64,000 bases of DNA from Frigidibacter mobilis (GTDB lineage Bacteria; Pseudomonadota; Alphaproteobacteria; Rhodobacterales; Rhodobacteraceae). Within the stretch, counting starts at the first letter, position 1. Each line of letters begins with the position of its first letter. The notes beneath the pieces are model-generated. The model did not search any database and was not told the origin of the DNA. It worked only from the letters and a program-made list of their open reading frames with translations. Shown here piece by piece: positions 44,957 through 53,525 of the stretch. The position numbers and the translations under genes are program-made. The stretch covers positions 1,178,001-1,242,000 of the forward strand of contig NZ_CP012661.1 in the NCBI RefSeq assembly GCF_001620265.1, given 5' to 3'.

Positions 44957-45897
44957 CTGTGAAGTCTCATCAGGTTGTTCACCCGCGTTAGGGGCGATAT
45001 GCCGTTGAGGGCGGAGTGTGGTCGTGATCGGTTGAACCAGTCAATCCATCGTGTCAGGTCTGCGTTTCTGGCGGCTGAGGTTGGATGTGCGAGGCCGTAG
45101 GCCCATTCGCGCAGAAGGGTCTGGATGAACCGCTCGGCCTTGCCATTGGTTTTCGGGGTGTAAGGCCGGGTGAAGATGTGCCGGATGGCCAGCAGGCGCA
45201 GAGCCTTGGCGAAGCGGCGGGAGCGGTAGGCACTGCCATTGTCTGTCATCACCCGCTCCACCTGGATGCCTCGGGCCCGGAACCACCTCAGGGCGCGCAA
45301 GAGGAAGCCGGTGGTGGTGTCCTTGCGCTCGTTCTCCAGCACCTCGACATAGGCCAGGCGGGTCGCGTCATCGACGGCTACATGCACGAAGTCCCAGCCG
45401 GCACCACGGTTGCGGCATCCGACCCGTGTCCGCGTGACCCGGTGGCCTGGCTGGGCGAACCGACCCAACTTCTTGATATCGAGATGGATCAGCTCGCCCG
45501 GCCGCTCGCGCTGATAGCGGCGCACCGGCTCGGGCGGGTCAATGCGCGCCAGAAGGCCCAGCCCCTCCCGGTGCAGCCAGCGCGCGACCGTCGAACGCGC
45601 CAGCCCGAGCTTGTCGGCAATCGCGGCCCCGGTCAGGCGCAGGGACCGGCGCAGGAACGCGATCAACGCGACCCTCGCCTCGGACAACCGCCGGGCCACG
45701 CGGACAGGCGCGCTGGCGCGATTGGTCAGCGCCGCATGTCCGCCCGCGCGGAACCGGGCAAGCCATTTGCGGACCGTGCGCACCGACACCGCGAAGGCCT
45801 GCGCCACCTCCGCGGCGCTCTGGCCGGCGGCAATCCGGGCAACGATCTGCTCTCGACTGTGAACCGTGAGACGGGCACCATGATGCGGGTTGTTCAT
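44953..45897 (-). CDS. IS481-family transposase
   Basis: This 314-residue DDE transposase has an N-terminal helix-turn-helix (REQIVARIAAGQSAAEVAQA, FAVSVRTVRKWLARFRAG), a second HTH, and an integrase core. Catalytic residues fit IS481: the first Asp in FVHVAVDDATRLAYVEV, the second in RVMTDNGSAYRS, and the Glu in TNGKAERFIQTLLREW. The ending RPHSALNGISPLTRVNN is typical. The ATG at 45897 is preferred; the frame is open to 45957 within the right terminal repeat. The stop codon TAG is formed by the CTAG target sequence outside the element. Confidence 0.94.
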   Translation of the reverse strand: MNNPHHGARLTVHSREQIVARIAAGQSAAEVAQAFAVSVRTVRKWLARFRAGGHAALTNRASAPVRVARRLSEARVALIAFLRRSLRLTGAAIADKLGLARSTVARWLHREGLGLLARIDPPEPVRRYQRERPGELIHLDIKKLGRFAQPGHRVTRTRVGCRNRGAGWDFVHVAVDDATRLAYVEVLENERKDTTTGFLLRALRWFRARGIQVERVMTDNGSAYRSRRFAKALRLLAIRHIFTRPYTPKTNGKAERFIQTLLREWAYGLAHPTSAARNADLTRWIDWFNRSRPHSALNGISPLTRVNNLMRLHS

Positions 45898-45975
45898 CCT
45901 TCGGGGTCCTCGGCTGGAGTTTGGCGATTGCAGCCTAACCCCCTTCCGGGTGAACAACCTCCTGAGACTTCACAG
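44957..45975. mobile_element. IS481-family insertion sequence, complete
   Basis: The element is 1019 bases. Its terminal inverted repeats are 29 bases (44957-44985 and 45947-45975), beginning CTGTGAAGTCTCA and differing at two positions. It is flanked by CTAG on both sides (44953-44956 and 45976-45979), a 4-bp target duplication that fits the CTAG preference known for IS481. Both ends and the single transposase gene are intact, so it may be active. The left CTAG overlaps the sdhE stop codon. Confidence 0.92.
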
Positions 45976-46068
45976 CTAGGACGGCTGCCGCCGCAGCTCC
46001 GTTAACCGGAATTTTCCGATTCCCCGCCAGTGTCGCCCCCGGGACGCGGCAACTTGGCGGAGACGCGC

Positions 46069-46566
46069 ATGACGATGCATCTTGCGGTGCAGGACACGGC
46101 CAAACGGGGCTTTCATCTTGGCTATCTTGACAGCCTCGCGCTGGTGGAACGGCTGCACCGGCTGCTCCTCGACGTGATAAAGGATGAATTCGAACGGCTG
46201 GGTCAGCTGGAAATCAACGCCGTGCAGGCGCTGCTGCTGTTCAACATCGGCGAGAATGAGGTGACGGCGGGCGAGCTGAAGTCGCGCGGTTACTACCAGG
46301 GCTCGAATGTCAGCTACAACCTCAAGAAGCTGGTCGAGGCAGGTTTCATGCACCACCAGCGCTGCGAGATCGACCGCCGGTCGGTCCGCGTCCGGCTCAC
46401 GCCCAAGGGCCGCGAGGTCCGCGCCATCGTCGCCGCCCTCTTCGCCCGCCACGCCGAGGGGATGGAGGCGAAGGGGGTTATCAGCCTTGACGGCATCGAT
46501 CTCGTCAACACCGCCCTGCGTCGGCTGGAACGCTACTGGACCGACCAGATCCGGTATATCTACTGA
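46069..46566 (+). CDS. ldtR: MarR-family regulator, LdtR-like
   Basis: This 165-residue winged-helix protein has the LdtR pattern: a leading helix with DSLALVERLHRLLLDVIKDE, then INAVQALLLFNIGENEVTAG, the recognition region SRGYYQGSNVSYNLKKLVEA, the wing HHQRCEIDRRSVRVRLTPKG, and a C-terminal dimer helix ending LRRLERYWTDQIRYIY. In alphaproteobacteria LdtR controls L,D-transpeptidase genes and stress tolerance; whether that holds here is inference. The ATG at 46069 has GGAG 6 bases upstream. The IS element ends 93 bases before the gene and may have changed its promoter. Confidence 0.82.
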   Translation: MTMHLAVQDTAKRGFHLGYLDSLALVERLHRLLLDVIKDEFERLGQLEINAVQALLLFNIGENEVTAGELKSRGYYQGSNVSYNLKKLVEAGFMHHQRCEIDRRSVRVRLTPKGREVRAIVAALFARHAEGMEAKGVISLDGIDLVNTALRRLERYWTDQIRYIY

Positions 46567-46712
46567 CGGGGGCCTGCGGGCGGGCCTTGCTGCCCCTTCC
46601 GCGGGCCCCGCCTGCCCGCGCCGCATCGCTGGCGCAGATCATCCGCCCCCGCCTCCCGGGGACGGCCTCCGGTTGCCAGAGCGCAGGGCCTGACCGCAGG
46701 CCCCTCTTCCCC

Positions 46713-46765
46713 TTTGCCTTGTTCCAAATATCCTCGGGGGGTGCGGGGGGCAGACGGCCCCCCGC
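46713..46765. repeat. Intergenic palindromic repeat, copy C
   Basis: This copy reads TTTGCCTTGTTCCAAATATC, then CTCGGGGGGTGC, and a stem GCGGGGGGC-AGAC-GGCCCCCCGC with nearly perfect pairing. It matches copy B at 36671 except for a few bases. It lies between the convergent ldtR-like and gloA genes. Confidence 0.75.
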
Positions 46766-46786
46766 CTTCCACCGATGGGACTGGCC

Positions 46787-47215
46787 TCACCAATGCCCGG
46801 TGTTTTCCATACTTGCCCAGGGTTCCGCCGGCGCCAGCCGTTCGCCCATCTGCAGCAGCTCTATCGACACATTGTCGGGGCTGCGCACGAAGGCCATGTG
46901 TCCGTCGCGCGGCGGGCGGTTGATGACCACGCCATTGGCCTGCAGTTTGGCGCAGGTGTCATAGATATTCTCCACCGCATAGGCCAGGTGGCCGAAATGC
47001 CGGCTGTCCGACGGCAGCCCGGAATCGCCATCCCAGTTCCAGGTCAGCTCCACCGGGCATTCGCTCTGCCCGGGCGGTGCCATGAACACCAGCGTGAAGC
47101 GGCCCTTTTCGCTCTCGGTGCGGCGGGTTTCCTCCAGCCCCAGCAGGCGGAAGAAGGCGATCGAGGCGTCAAGGTCCAGCACCCGGACCATTGTGTGAAG
47201 ATAGCGGATCTGCAT
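46787..47215 (-). CDS. gloA: Lactoylglutathione lyase (glyoxalase I)
   Basis: Glyoxalase I converts the methylglyoxal-glutathione adduct to S-lactoylglutathione. The 142-residue protein begins [20 protein letters not shown] with the first metal His in YLHTMVRV, followed by FFRLLGLEE, a Glu ligand in PVELTWNW, the second His in [15 protein letters not shown], and a last Glu in VSIELLQ. All four metal ligands of GloA are present. It is divergent from thyX. Confidence 0.9.
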   Translation of the reverse strand: MQIRYLHTMVRVLDLDASIAFFRLLGLEETRRTESEKGRFTLVFMAPPGQSECPVELTWNWDGDSGLPSDSRHFGHLAYAVENIYDTCAKLQANGVVINRPPRDGHMAFVRSPDNVSIELLQMGERLAPAEPWASMENTGHW

Positions 47216-47395
47216 GAAGTCTCTCCTGTTCGCGGCGCATCCTGCCTGCAGCGCAGTCTAGCGCCCGCGGCGGCAGGGGCGAGGGGCAACGCGCAGGATG
47301 CGGCATTTCCCCGCCGGTCCGCTCCGCATATCGCGGTTTCAGCGACCGCCACATCAATATACAGTATGCCCGGAATCATGCCGCAGGAGGGACCG

Positions 47396-48301
47396 ATGCC
47401 ACTGACCCCGGAACAACTGGCCGAGATCGAGGAGGCCCGCAGCGAGCCGCGCCAGACCCTGCGTGCCACTGCCCCGGGGATGGAGGCGCATCTCTACACC
47501 GCGCATCCGGTGCTCGATCATGGCCTCGTCCGCGTCATCGACTACATGGGCGATGATGCCGCCATCACCCAGGCCGCGCGCGTCAGCTATGGCCGTGGCA
47601 CCAGGGCGGTGTCGAACGATGAAGGGCTGATCCGCTACCTGATGCGGCACTGGCACTCGACCCCGTTCGAGATGTGCGAGGTCAAGTTCCACGTCAAGCT
47701 GCCGGTCTTCGTGGCTCGCCAGTGGATCCGCCACCGCACCGCCAACGTCAACGAATACTCCGCCCGCTACTCGATCCTCGACCGGGAGTTCTACATTCCA
47801 GCCCCCGATCAGCTGGCCGCGCAATCCACCGTCAACAACCAGGGCCGCGGCGCGGTGCTGGAGGGGGAAGAGGCCGCGCGCGTGCTGGACCTGCTGCGCG
47901 AGGATGCGATGCGCAGCTATGACCATTACGAATCCATGCTCAGCCAGGACGGCCAGCAGGGCCTGGCGCGCGAGCTGGCGCGGATGAACCTGCCCGCCAA
48001 TATCTACACCCAGTGGTACTGGAAGATCGACCTGCACAACCTGTTCCACTTCCTGCGCCTGCGCGCCGATGCCCATGCCCAGTATGAAATCCGCGTCTAT
48101 GCCGAAACCATGTGCCGGATCGTCAAGGACTGGGTGCCGCTCGCCTATGCCGCCTTCGAGGATTACCGGCTGGATGCGGTGCAGCTCAGCGGCAAGGCCG
48201 CGCAGGTGCTCAGGCGCCGGCTGGCGGGCGAGGTGGTCACGCAAGACAGCTCGGGCATGAGCAAGGGCGAATGGCGCGAGTTCGAGGCGGTCTGGGGCTA
48301 G
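47396..48301 (+). CDS. thyX: FAD-dependent thymidylate synthase
   Basis: ThyX makes dTMP from dUMP with FAD, NADPH and methylenetetrahydrofolate. The ThyX signature appears as [15 protein letters not shown], and [20 protein letters not shown] plus [14 protein letters not shown] are conserved. The length of 301 residues is typical of the alphaproteobacterial type. An AGGAGG lies 5 bases before the ATG. No thyA is seen in the window. Confidence 0.95.
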   Translation: MPLTPEQLAEIEEARSEPRQTLRATAPGMEAHLYTAHPVLDHGLVRVIDYMGDDAAITQAARVSYGRGTRAVSNDEGLIRYLMRHWHSTPFEMCEVKFHVKLPVFVARQWIRHRTANVNEYSARYSILDREFYIPAPDQLAAQSTVNNQGRGAVLEGEEAARVLDLLREDAMRSYDHYESMLSQDGQQGLARELARMNLPANIYTQWYWKIDLHNLFHFLRLRADAHAQYEIRVYAETMCRIVKDWVPLAYAAFEDYRLDAVQLSGKAAQVLRRRLAGEVVTQDSSGMSKGEWREFEAVWG

Positions 48302-48321
48302 CCGAAGCCGGGCCGCTTCGG
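48302..48321. terminator. Hairpin between thyX and the LuxR gene
   Basis: CCGAAGC-CGGGCC-GCTTCGG forms a 7-bp stem directly after the thyX stop, between convergent genes. It has no T-run. Confidence 0.45.
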
Positions 48322-48343
48322 GGGCCAGCTTCGGCGCCGCCCG

Positions 48344-49093
48344 TCAGGGGCCGACCACGAAGATCTGGTTCTGGAAGGCCGCCTTCAGCACCGCCTGCGC
48401 GGTAGTGTCGACGTCCAGCGCCTCGCGCGCCAGCCGCAGATGCTTTTCCACCGTCGCCGGCGCCAGGCCCATGATCTGCGCGATGTCGGCGGTGGTCTTG
48501 CCATCGCCGACCCATTCCAGCGTCTCGCGCTGGCGCAGGCTCAGCGCCCGGCGCGAGGTGGCAAAGGGCATCGCGGTGATGCGCAGATGGGCGATGTTGT
48601 TGAGCACCAGCAGCTCGCGCCCATGCCGCGCCCAGATCTCGTCCACTTCGGTCTGGCTCAGCCCCTCGCGCGCGCAAAGCCCGATCGCCCCTTTTGCGCG
48701 CACCGAGGCATCGCGGAAGCTGATCGAATAGCCGGCACGGATGCCGTAGCGCTGATTGAGCGCCCGCACCTGCCGTTCAACCTCGGTCATCGGCGTGTTC
48801 TGGGCGCGCTCGTCGATGATCCGCCACGAACAGGCGCCCTCGTTCGCGGCCGCCCAGCCGACCATCGGGGCATGAAGATACAAGCCACCATCAATATAGT
48901 CGCGCAGATAGCCGGCATCGTAATTCGATAGCACCAGAAGATCGTCCGTGCTGCCAAAGGATCTGGTGGTGCGGAACCTCGTGAAGCCATACAATAGCCT
49001 ATCGAAGCCGAAGCTGGCCATTCGCGTCACATGCAAGCTCCAGATCTCTTCGATCGTGGCGGCCTGCATCAGCTGTTCGAGATAGTCTATCAT
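48344..49093 (-). CDS. LuxR-family regulator with autoinducer-binding domain (LuxR solo)
   Basis: This 249-residue protein has an N-terminal autoinducer-binding-like domain (FGFDRLLYGFTRFRTTRSFG, then YLHAPMVGWAAANEGACSWR) and a C-terminal LuxR HTH (LSLRQRETLEWVGDGKTTAD, IAQIMGLAPATVEKHLRLAR). No luxI-type synthase is adjacent. The usual DP pair of the ligand pocket (as in TraR) appears replaced by HAP, so the ligand may not be a classical acyl-homoserine lactone. The type, ending VLKAAFQNQIFV, is widespread in Rhodobacterales. Confidence 0.88.
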   Translation of the reverse strand: MIDYLEQLMQAATIEEIWSLHVTRMASFGFDRLLYGFTRFRTTRSFGSTDDLLVLSNYDAGYLRDYIDGGLYLHAPMVGWAAANEGACSWRIIDERAQNTPMTEVERQVRALNQRYGIRAGYSISFRDASVRAKGAIGLCAREGLSQTEVDEIWARHGRELLVLNNIAHLRITAMPFATSRRALSLRQRETLEWVGDGKTTADIAQIMGLAPATVEKHLRLAREALDVDTTAQAVLKAAFQNQIFVVGP

Positions 49094-49170
49094 GCCGCAC
49101 CAACCCCGGAAACGGGCCGGCGCCCTGCGCGGTTTTGCCAGCCTTCACAAGGCATGGATATGGTTGGCCA

Positions 49171-49182
49171 TTGGCCGGCCAA
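49171..49182. promoter_or_regulatory. 12-bp palindrome upstream of the LuxR gene
   Basis: TTGGCCGGCCAA is a perfect palindrome, 78 bases before the LuxR gene start and 167 bases before the oxidoreductase start, with a further TTGGCCA directly before it. It could be a regulator-binding site for the divergent pair. The motif is G/C-rich and may be chance. Confidence 0.3.
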
Positions 49183-49348
49183 GGCAATTGCAGTCTTCAT
49201 ATGTGTAGGTCCCCGCGCAAATCTGCCATGCGACGCCCGCCCTGTCGAGAGTGTGGAGGCTTTTCCGCATCGAAGCCGTGCGGAGGCCACTTTTCCCTGC
49301 CGGTCCTGCGCGGTAGGTAAGGGGCGAAATCGGTCATGAGGCGAAAGA

Positions 49349-50533
49349 ATGGGCAGTCAGGGAACGGATGTTCTGGTCATCGGCGGGGCGGTGATGGGGG
49401 CCTCGGTCGCCTTCTGGTTGACCCGGATGCAGCCCGGGCTGCGGGTGACGGTGGTCGAGAGCGATCCCAGCTATGCCCGATCGTCGACCGCTCTGTCGGC
49501 GGCCTCGATTCGCCAGCAGTTCAGTAACCCGGTCAATGTGCAGATCAGCCGCTTCGGGGTGGAGTTCATCCGTGATTTCCAGGGGTCGCTGGGCCAAGAC
49601 GTGGGCGTGCCCTCGCTGGGGCTCAAGGAAAACGGCTATCTGTTCCTGGCCGAGAGTGCCGAGGGCGCGGCGCTGATGGAGGATCTGGCAGCGATGCAGC
49701 GCGGGCTGGGGGCCGAGACGGCGGTGCTGAGCCCGGCCGAGATCGCGGCACGGTTTCCCTGGATCGAGACTGCGGGTCTGTCGGCGGGCAGCTATGGCGC
49801 CCGGCTGGAAGGGTGGTTCGACAATATGGGACTGCTGGCGGGCTTTCGCGCTGCGGCGCGGGCGCAGGGCGCGCAGTTCGTCATCGACCGGGTGATCGGG
49901 CTGGAGCGGCTGGAGGGCCGCGTCGTTGCCGCGGTGCTGGAAAAGGCGGGACGGATGGAGGCGGCGCGCTTCATTTGCGCGGCGGGGACCGGGGCGGCGG
50001 CCGTTCTTGAGATGTTGGATGAAGAACTGCCCGTAGAGCCCCGGAAACGCACGGTTTTCGTCGTTGACGCCCCCAATGCCCGCCACCCCGAGGCGCCGAT
50101 GGTCATCGACCCCGCCGGCTACTGGATGCGCCCCGAGCACAGCCAGTGGCTGACCGCGACCGTCCCCAGCGAGGACGGCCCCTGCGCGCCGGATGATTTC
50201 GAACCGGATGCCGCCCAGTTCGAGGATCTGATCTGGGAGAAGATCTGGAACCGGGTTCCGGGCTTCGACCAGGCCAAGGTCACCCGGCTCTGGGCGGGGC
50301 ACTATGCTTATAACACCCTGGACCAGAACGCGATTCTGGGGCTGCATCCGCATCTGGCGAACTTCTACCTGATGAACGGCTTTTCGGGCCACGGGTTGCA
50401 GCAGGCCCCCGCCGTGGGCCGGGGCATTGCCGAGCTGGTGCTGACCGGCAGCTACCAAAGCCTCGACCTGTCTCCGCTGGGGGTGGAGCGGGTGCTGGAG
50501 CGGCGGCCTTTCCTGGAACAGGCCATCGTGTGA
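49349..50533 (+). CDS. FAD-dependent oxidoreductase (DAO family)
   Basis: This 394-residue flavoprotein has the dinucleotide fold VLVIGGAVMGASVAFWL near the N-terminus and belongs to the glycine/D-amino-acid oxidase (sarcosine/dimethylglycine-type or FOXRED1-like) group. SSTALSAASIRQQFSNPVNV and the C-terminal FYLMNGFSGHGLQQAPAVGR, with the FAD-contact GHG, are typical. The substrate is probably an N-methylated or D-amino compound, by family only. It overlaps the next gene by 4 bases. Confidence 0.87.
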   Translation: MGSQGTDVLVIGGAVMGASVAFWLTRMQPGLRVTVVESDPSYARSSTALSAASIRQQFSNPVNVQISRFGVEFIRDFQGSLGQDVGVPSLGLKENGYLFLAESAEGAALMEDLAAMQRGLGAETAVLSPAEIAARFPWIETAGLSAGSYGARLEGWFDNMGLLAGFRAAARAQGAQFVIDRVIGLERLEGRVVAAVLEKAGRMEAARFICAAGTGAAAVLEMLDEELPVEPRKRTVFVVDAPNARHPEAPMVIDPAGYWMRPEHSQWLTATVPSEDGPCAPDDFEPDAAQFEDLIWEKIWNRVPGFDQAKVTRLWAGHYAYNTLDQNAILGLHPHLANFYLMNGFSGHGLQQAPAVGRGIAELVLTGSYQSLDLSPLGVERVLERRPFLEQAIV

Positions 50534-51264
50534 CCCGTCCGCCGGACAGCGTGCTTGCGCTCTGGGGTATCACCGCGCCCTTGCAGCAGTTGACCGGCGG
50601 GCATCGCAACGCCGCCTGGCGCACCATGTGCGGGCAGGGGCGGGATCTGGTCATCAAGGGCACGCGGCGCAGTGCGGCGGCGCTGGCCTGGCTGGACGGT
50701 ATGATGGATGCGGCCGAGGCGGCGGGCTTTGTGGTGCCGCGGCTGATCGCCTCGGGACAGGGCCGGCTGATCGAGGCGGGATGGACCTGCGAGCCCTTCA
50801 TCGACGGGCGACCCTTCGCGGCTGCCGATCTTGCCGCCATTGCCGTGCGCATCGCCGATCTGCACCGCCGCACGGCGGCGTTGCCGCAGCGGCCGGGCTT
50901 TGCGGGCGCGGTGGAATTGGCAGCCGGGGCAGAGGCGGGCGGCGATGTGGACCTGCGGGCGATGCCGGTGCCGCTGGCGCAGGCCTGCCGGGTGGCCTGG
51001 GGCGCGCTGCGGGGCCAGCCGCAGGCGGGGGTCCACGGCGACCTTGGCCCCGGCAACCTGCTGTGGGGCATGGATGGCCGGCCGGTGCTGCTGGACTGGG
51101 ACGAGGCCCGGGTGGACGCGGTGCCGTTCGACACCGGCCCCTGCGGCGCGGCGCTGGCGCCGCCCTTGCGCCGGGCGCTGCTGGCCTGGGAGATTGCCTG
51201 CTGCTGGCAGCTGGAGCCGGAGCGGGCCGCCGATCTGGCGCCGGGCTTTCTGGCCGGAGCCTGA
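50530..51264 (+). CDS. Phosphotransferase (APH/choline kinase-like)
   Basis: This 244-residue protein has the kinase-like APH fold. The catalytic loop is GVHGDLGPGNLLWG, with the Asp and Asn of HGD..N, and the metal-binding motif is LLDWDEARVDAVPFD. The N-terminal lobe has LTGGHRNAAWR and the Lys in DLVIKGTRR. It starts with GTG overlapping the oxidoreductase stop, so the two are one translational unit and may act on the same amine compound. The phosphate acceptor is unknown. Confidence 0.85.
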   Translation: MTRPPDSVLALWGITAPLQQLTGGHRNAAWRTMCGQGRDLVIKGTRRSAAALAWLDGMMDAAEAAGFVVPRLIASGQGRLIEAGWTCEPFIDGRPFAAADLAAIAVRIADLHRRTAALPQRPGFAGAVELAAGAEAGGDVDLRAMPVPLAQACRVAWGALRGQPQAGVHGDLGPGNLLWGMDGRPVLLDWDEARVDAVPFDTGPCGAALAPPLRRALLAWEIACCWQLEPERAADLAPGFLAGA

Positions 51265-51288
51265 GAGGGCCGCCCTGCAAGACGGGAA

Positions 51289-51310
51289 GGGGCGCGGTTG
51301 CCCGCGCCCC
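51289..51310. terminator. Terminator hairpin between convergent genes
   Basis: GGGGCGCGG-TTGC-CCGCGCCCC forms a perfect 9-bp stem midway between the stop codons at 51264 and 51335. It can serve both directions. Confidence 0.6.
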
Positions 51311-51334
51311 CTGTGACTGCAATCCGGGACGGGA

Positions 51335-52378
51335 TCACATGGCGTTGGGTTTCGGCGTCGCGTTGGTGCGCACCGGCAGGATCGGGTGCACCACTTCGGG
51401 TTGCTCGCCGGTCAGCGTGCCGAGGAAGGCGACGATGTCATCCACATCGGTATCGCTCAGATCGGCGCCAAGTTGCGAGGTGCCCATGATCTGCACCGCT
51501 TCGCGCAGATCCCAGACCACGCCCGAGTGGAAATAGGGGGCGGTGATGGCGATGTTGCGCAGCGGCGCGGCGCGGAAGACGTATTCGTCGTCCGCCGTCT
51601 CGGTCACCGCAAAGCGGCCGCGGTCGCCTTCGGGCAGCACAGCGCCGCCGGGGCGTTCGATCAGGCCGAAGGGGTAGTATTCCTGCCCGCCGAAGTTTAC
51701 GCCGGCATGGCACGAGGAGCAACCCTGATCCATGAACACGGCCAGTCCACGCTTCTCCTGCTCCGTCAGCACGCCGTCAGCACCCATCAGCCACTGGTCG
51801 AAGCGGGCATTCGGGGTGATGAGCGTGGCCTCGAAGCTTTCGATGGCACGGGCGAAGTTGTCGAAGGTGATCGGGTCGGGCTCGCCCGGGAAGGCGGCGG
51901 CAAAGGCAGTCACATAGCCGTCCATCGACTTCAGCGTGGCGGTCACCTGATCGGGGGTGTTGTTCATCTCGACCCCGGCCTGCACCGGGCCCTTGGCCTG
52001 TGCGGCAAGGTCGGGCGCGCGGCCATCCCAGAACTGGGCGATGTTGAACACCGCGTTCAGCACGGTCGGGGCGTTGCGCGGGCCTTTCTGCCAGCCGTGG
52101 CCGATCGAGGTTTCCAGCCCGTCCACGCCGCCGATGCCGACGTTGTGGCAGGACTGGCACGAGAAGATCCCCGAGGCAGAAATCCGCGGATCGAAGAACA
52201 GCATCGCGCCGAGGTCGATCCGGTCGCGGGTCATCACGATGGTGTCGATGTCGGCGCCGCTGAGCGGGATGACCTCGAACACTTCCTTTGCCTGCTCGCG
52301 CAGGGCCGTGTCATCAGCCAGGGCAGGGGCGGCCATCAGGGCCAGCACCGCTGCGGTCGATGTGAAATAGCGTCTCAT
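51335..52378 (-). CDS. Di-haem cytochrome c peroxidase
   Basis: This 347-residue periplasmic enzyme reduces hydrogen peroxide with electrons from cytochrome c. A signal peptide is clear (MRRYFTSTAAVLALMAAPAL before ADDTA). Two haem c motifs are present, CQSCH (about residue 75) and CSSCH (about residue 219), along with MLFFDPRISASG, GHGWQKGPRNAPTVLNA, and ITAPYFHSG near the C-terminal haem's distal side. The ATG at 52378 is chosen to give this signal peptide. An FNR-type site lies about 70 bases upstream, so low-oxygen induction is likely. Confidence 0.93.
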   Translation of the reverse strand: MRRYFTSTAAVLALMAAPALADDTALREQAKEVFEVIPLSGADIDTIVMTRDRIDLGAMLFFDPRISASGIFSCQSCHNVGIGGVDGLETSIGHGWQKGPRNAPTVLNAVFNIAQFWDGRAPDLAAQAKGPVQAGVEMNNTPDQVTATLKSMDGYVTAFAAAFPGEPDPITFDNFARAIESFEATLITPNARFDQWLMGADGVLTEQEKRGLAVFMDQGCSSCHAGVNFGGQEYYPFGLIERPGGAVLPEGDRGRFAVTETADDEYVFRAAPLRNIAITAPYFHSGVVWDLREAVQIMGTSQLGADLSDTDVDDIVAFLGTLTGEQPEVVHPILPVRTNATPKPNAM

Positions 52379-52441
52379 GGGGCAGTTCCTCCGGTTCATT
52401 CAGAACGTGGAACTATTCTAAGAGAAACTCTTAACCAAAAG

Positions 52442-52455
52442 TTGATTTGGATCAC
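52442..52455 (-). promoter_or_regulatory. FnrL/FNR-type site upstream of the peroxidase gene
   Basis: TTGATTTGGATCAC matches TTGAT-N4-ATCAA at 9 of 10 positions. It is centred about 70 bases before the peroxidase start; the only other gene nearby ends toward it, so the peroxidase is the clear target. Bacterial cytochrome c peroxidases are commonly FNR-activated, which supports the call. Confidence 0.7.
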
Positions 52456-52490
52456 GAAACGCGGCAATTGTGTCAGTCTGCCGCAGGCCC

Positions 52491-53525
52491 TCACACCTGA
52501 AAATAGTCTCGATACCAGGCGACGAACTGTGCCACGCCCTCGGGCACCGCGGTACAGGGGCGATAGCCGGTCAGTCCCTGCAACAGGGTGCCATCGGCCC
52601 AGGTCGCCGGAACGTCTCCGGCCTGCATCGGCATCATGTTGAGCCTTGCCTTGCGGCCTGTCGCCTGCTCGATGGCGCGGATGAAATCCATCAACTGCAC
52701 GGGTTCGGAGTTGCCGATGTTGACGACCCGCCAGGGAGCCACGGCCGACAGGCTGTCACCCGGCGCAATGGCTTCGGGGCTGGCAGGGCGAACAGGCGCC
52801 GCGTCGATTAGCAGACGGATGCCCTGGACCAGATCCTCGACATAGGTGAAGTCGCGCTGCATGTCGCCGTGGTTGAACACGTCGATCGGTGCGCCTTCGA
52901 GAATCGCCTTGGTGAACTTGAACAGCGCCATGTCCGGGCGGCCCCAGGGGCCATAGACGGTGAAGAAGCGGAACATGGTGATCGGCAGGCCATAAAGATG
53001 CGCGTAGCTGTGTGCCATCGCTTCGTTGGCCTTCTTGGTGGCCGCATAGAACGACATCTGGCTGTCGGTCTTGGCGGTCTCCTTGTAGGGCATCTCGGTA
53101 TTCGCGCCGTAGACAGAGCTGGTGGAGGCCATCAGCAAATGTTGCGGCGGGTAGGCGCGGGCGGCCTCCAGCAGTTCGAAGCTGCCGATCAGGTTCGCCT
53201 CCAAATAGGCGCGGGGCTGGTCGATGGAATAGCGCACACCGGCCTGCGCGGCGAGATGCACCACGATATCGGGGCGTTCCTCGGCCATCAGGCCCATCAG
53301 CAGGCCGGGATCCTCGATCTTGGCGTGCACGAAGCGGAAGCCCGGAGACTGCATCAGCATCGCGCGGCGCCGGTCCTTCAGGGCCACGTCGTAATAGTCG
53401 TTGAGGCTGTCGAGCCCGATGAGGCGGAACCCGTCCGCCAGTAGCCGCCGGCACAGGTGATAGCCGATGAAGCCGGCCGCCCCGGTGACTAGAGCGGTGC
53501 GGGGCGTGGTGGCGGGGTCGGTCAT
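52491..53525 (-). CDS. NAD-dependent epimerase (UDP-glucuronate 4-epimerase type)
   Basis: This 344-residue extended short-chain dehydrogenase probably interconverts UDP-glucuronate and UDP-galacturonate for surface polysaccharides. It has the NAD-binding motif VTGAAGFIGYHLCRRLL, LDSLNDYYDVALKDRR (the NDYYD block is typical of this subgroup), HLAAQAGVRYS, the catalytic SSSVYG and YAATKKANE, and RFFTVYGPWGRPDMA. The ATG at 53525 has GGAG 6 bases upstream. A tyrosine autokinase gene for polysaccharide export is the next gene upstream. Confidence 0.92.
   Translation of the reverse strand: MTDPATTPRTALVTGAAGFIGYHLCRRLLADGFRLIGLDSLNDYYDVALKDRRRAMLMQSPGFRFVHAKIEDPGLLMGLMAEERPDIVVHLAAQAGVRYSIDQPRAYLEANLIGSFELLEAARAYPPQHLLMASTSSVYGANTEMPYKETAKTDSQMSFYAATKKANEAMAHSYAHLYGLPITMFRFFTVYGPWGRPDMALFKFTKAILEGAPIDVFNHGDMQRDFTYVEDLVQGIRLLIDAAPVRPASPEAIAPGDSLSAVAPWRVVNIGNSEPVQLMDFIRAIEQATGRKARLNMMPMQAGDVPATWADGTLLQGLTGYRPCTAVPEGVAQFVAWYRDYFQV

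Noticed and set aside
44953..45979. A 5- or 6-bp target duplication (GCTAG) for the IS element
   Set aside because: The flanks agree only for CTAG once the 29-base terminal repeats are aligned from CTGTGAAG; a longer duplication would need a mismatch or a gap.
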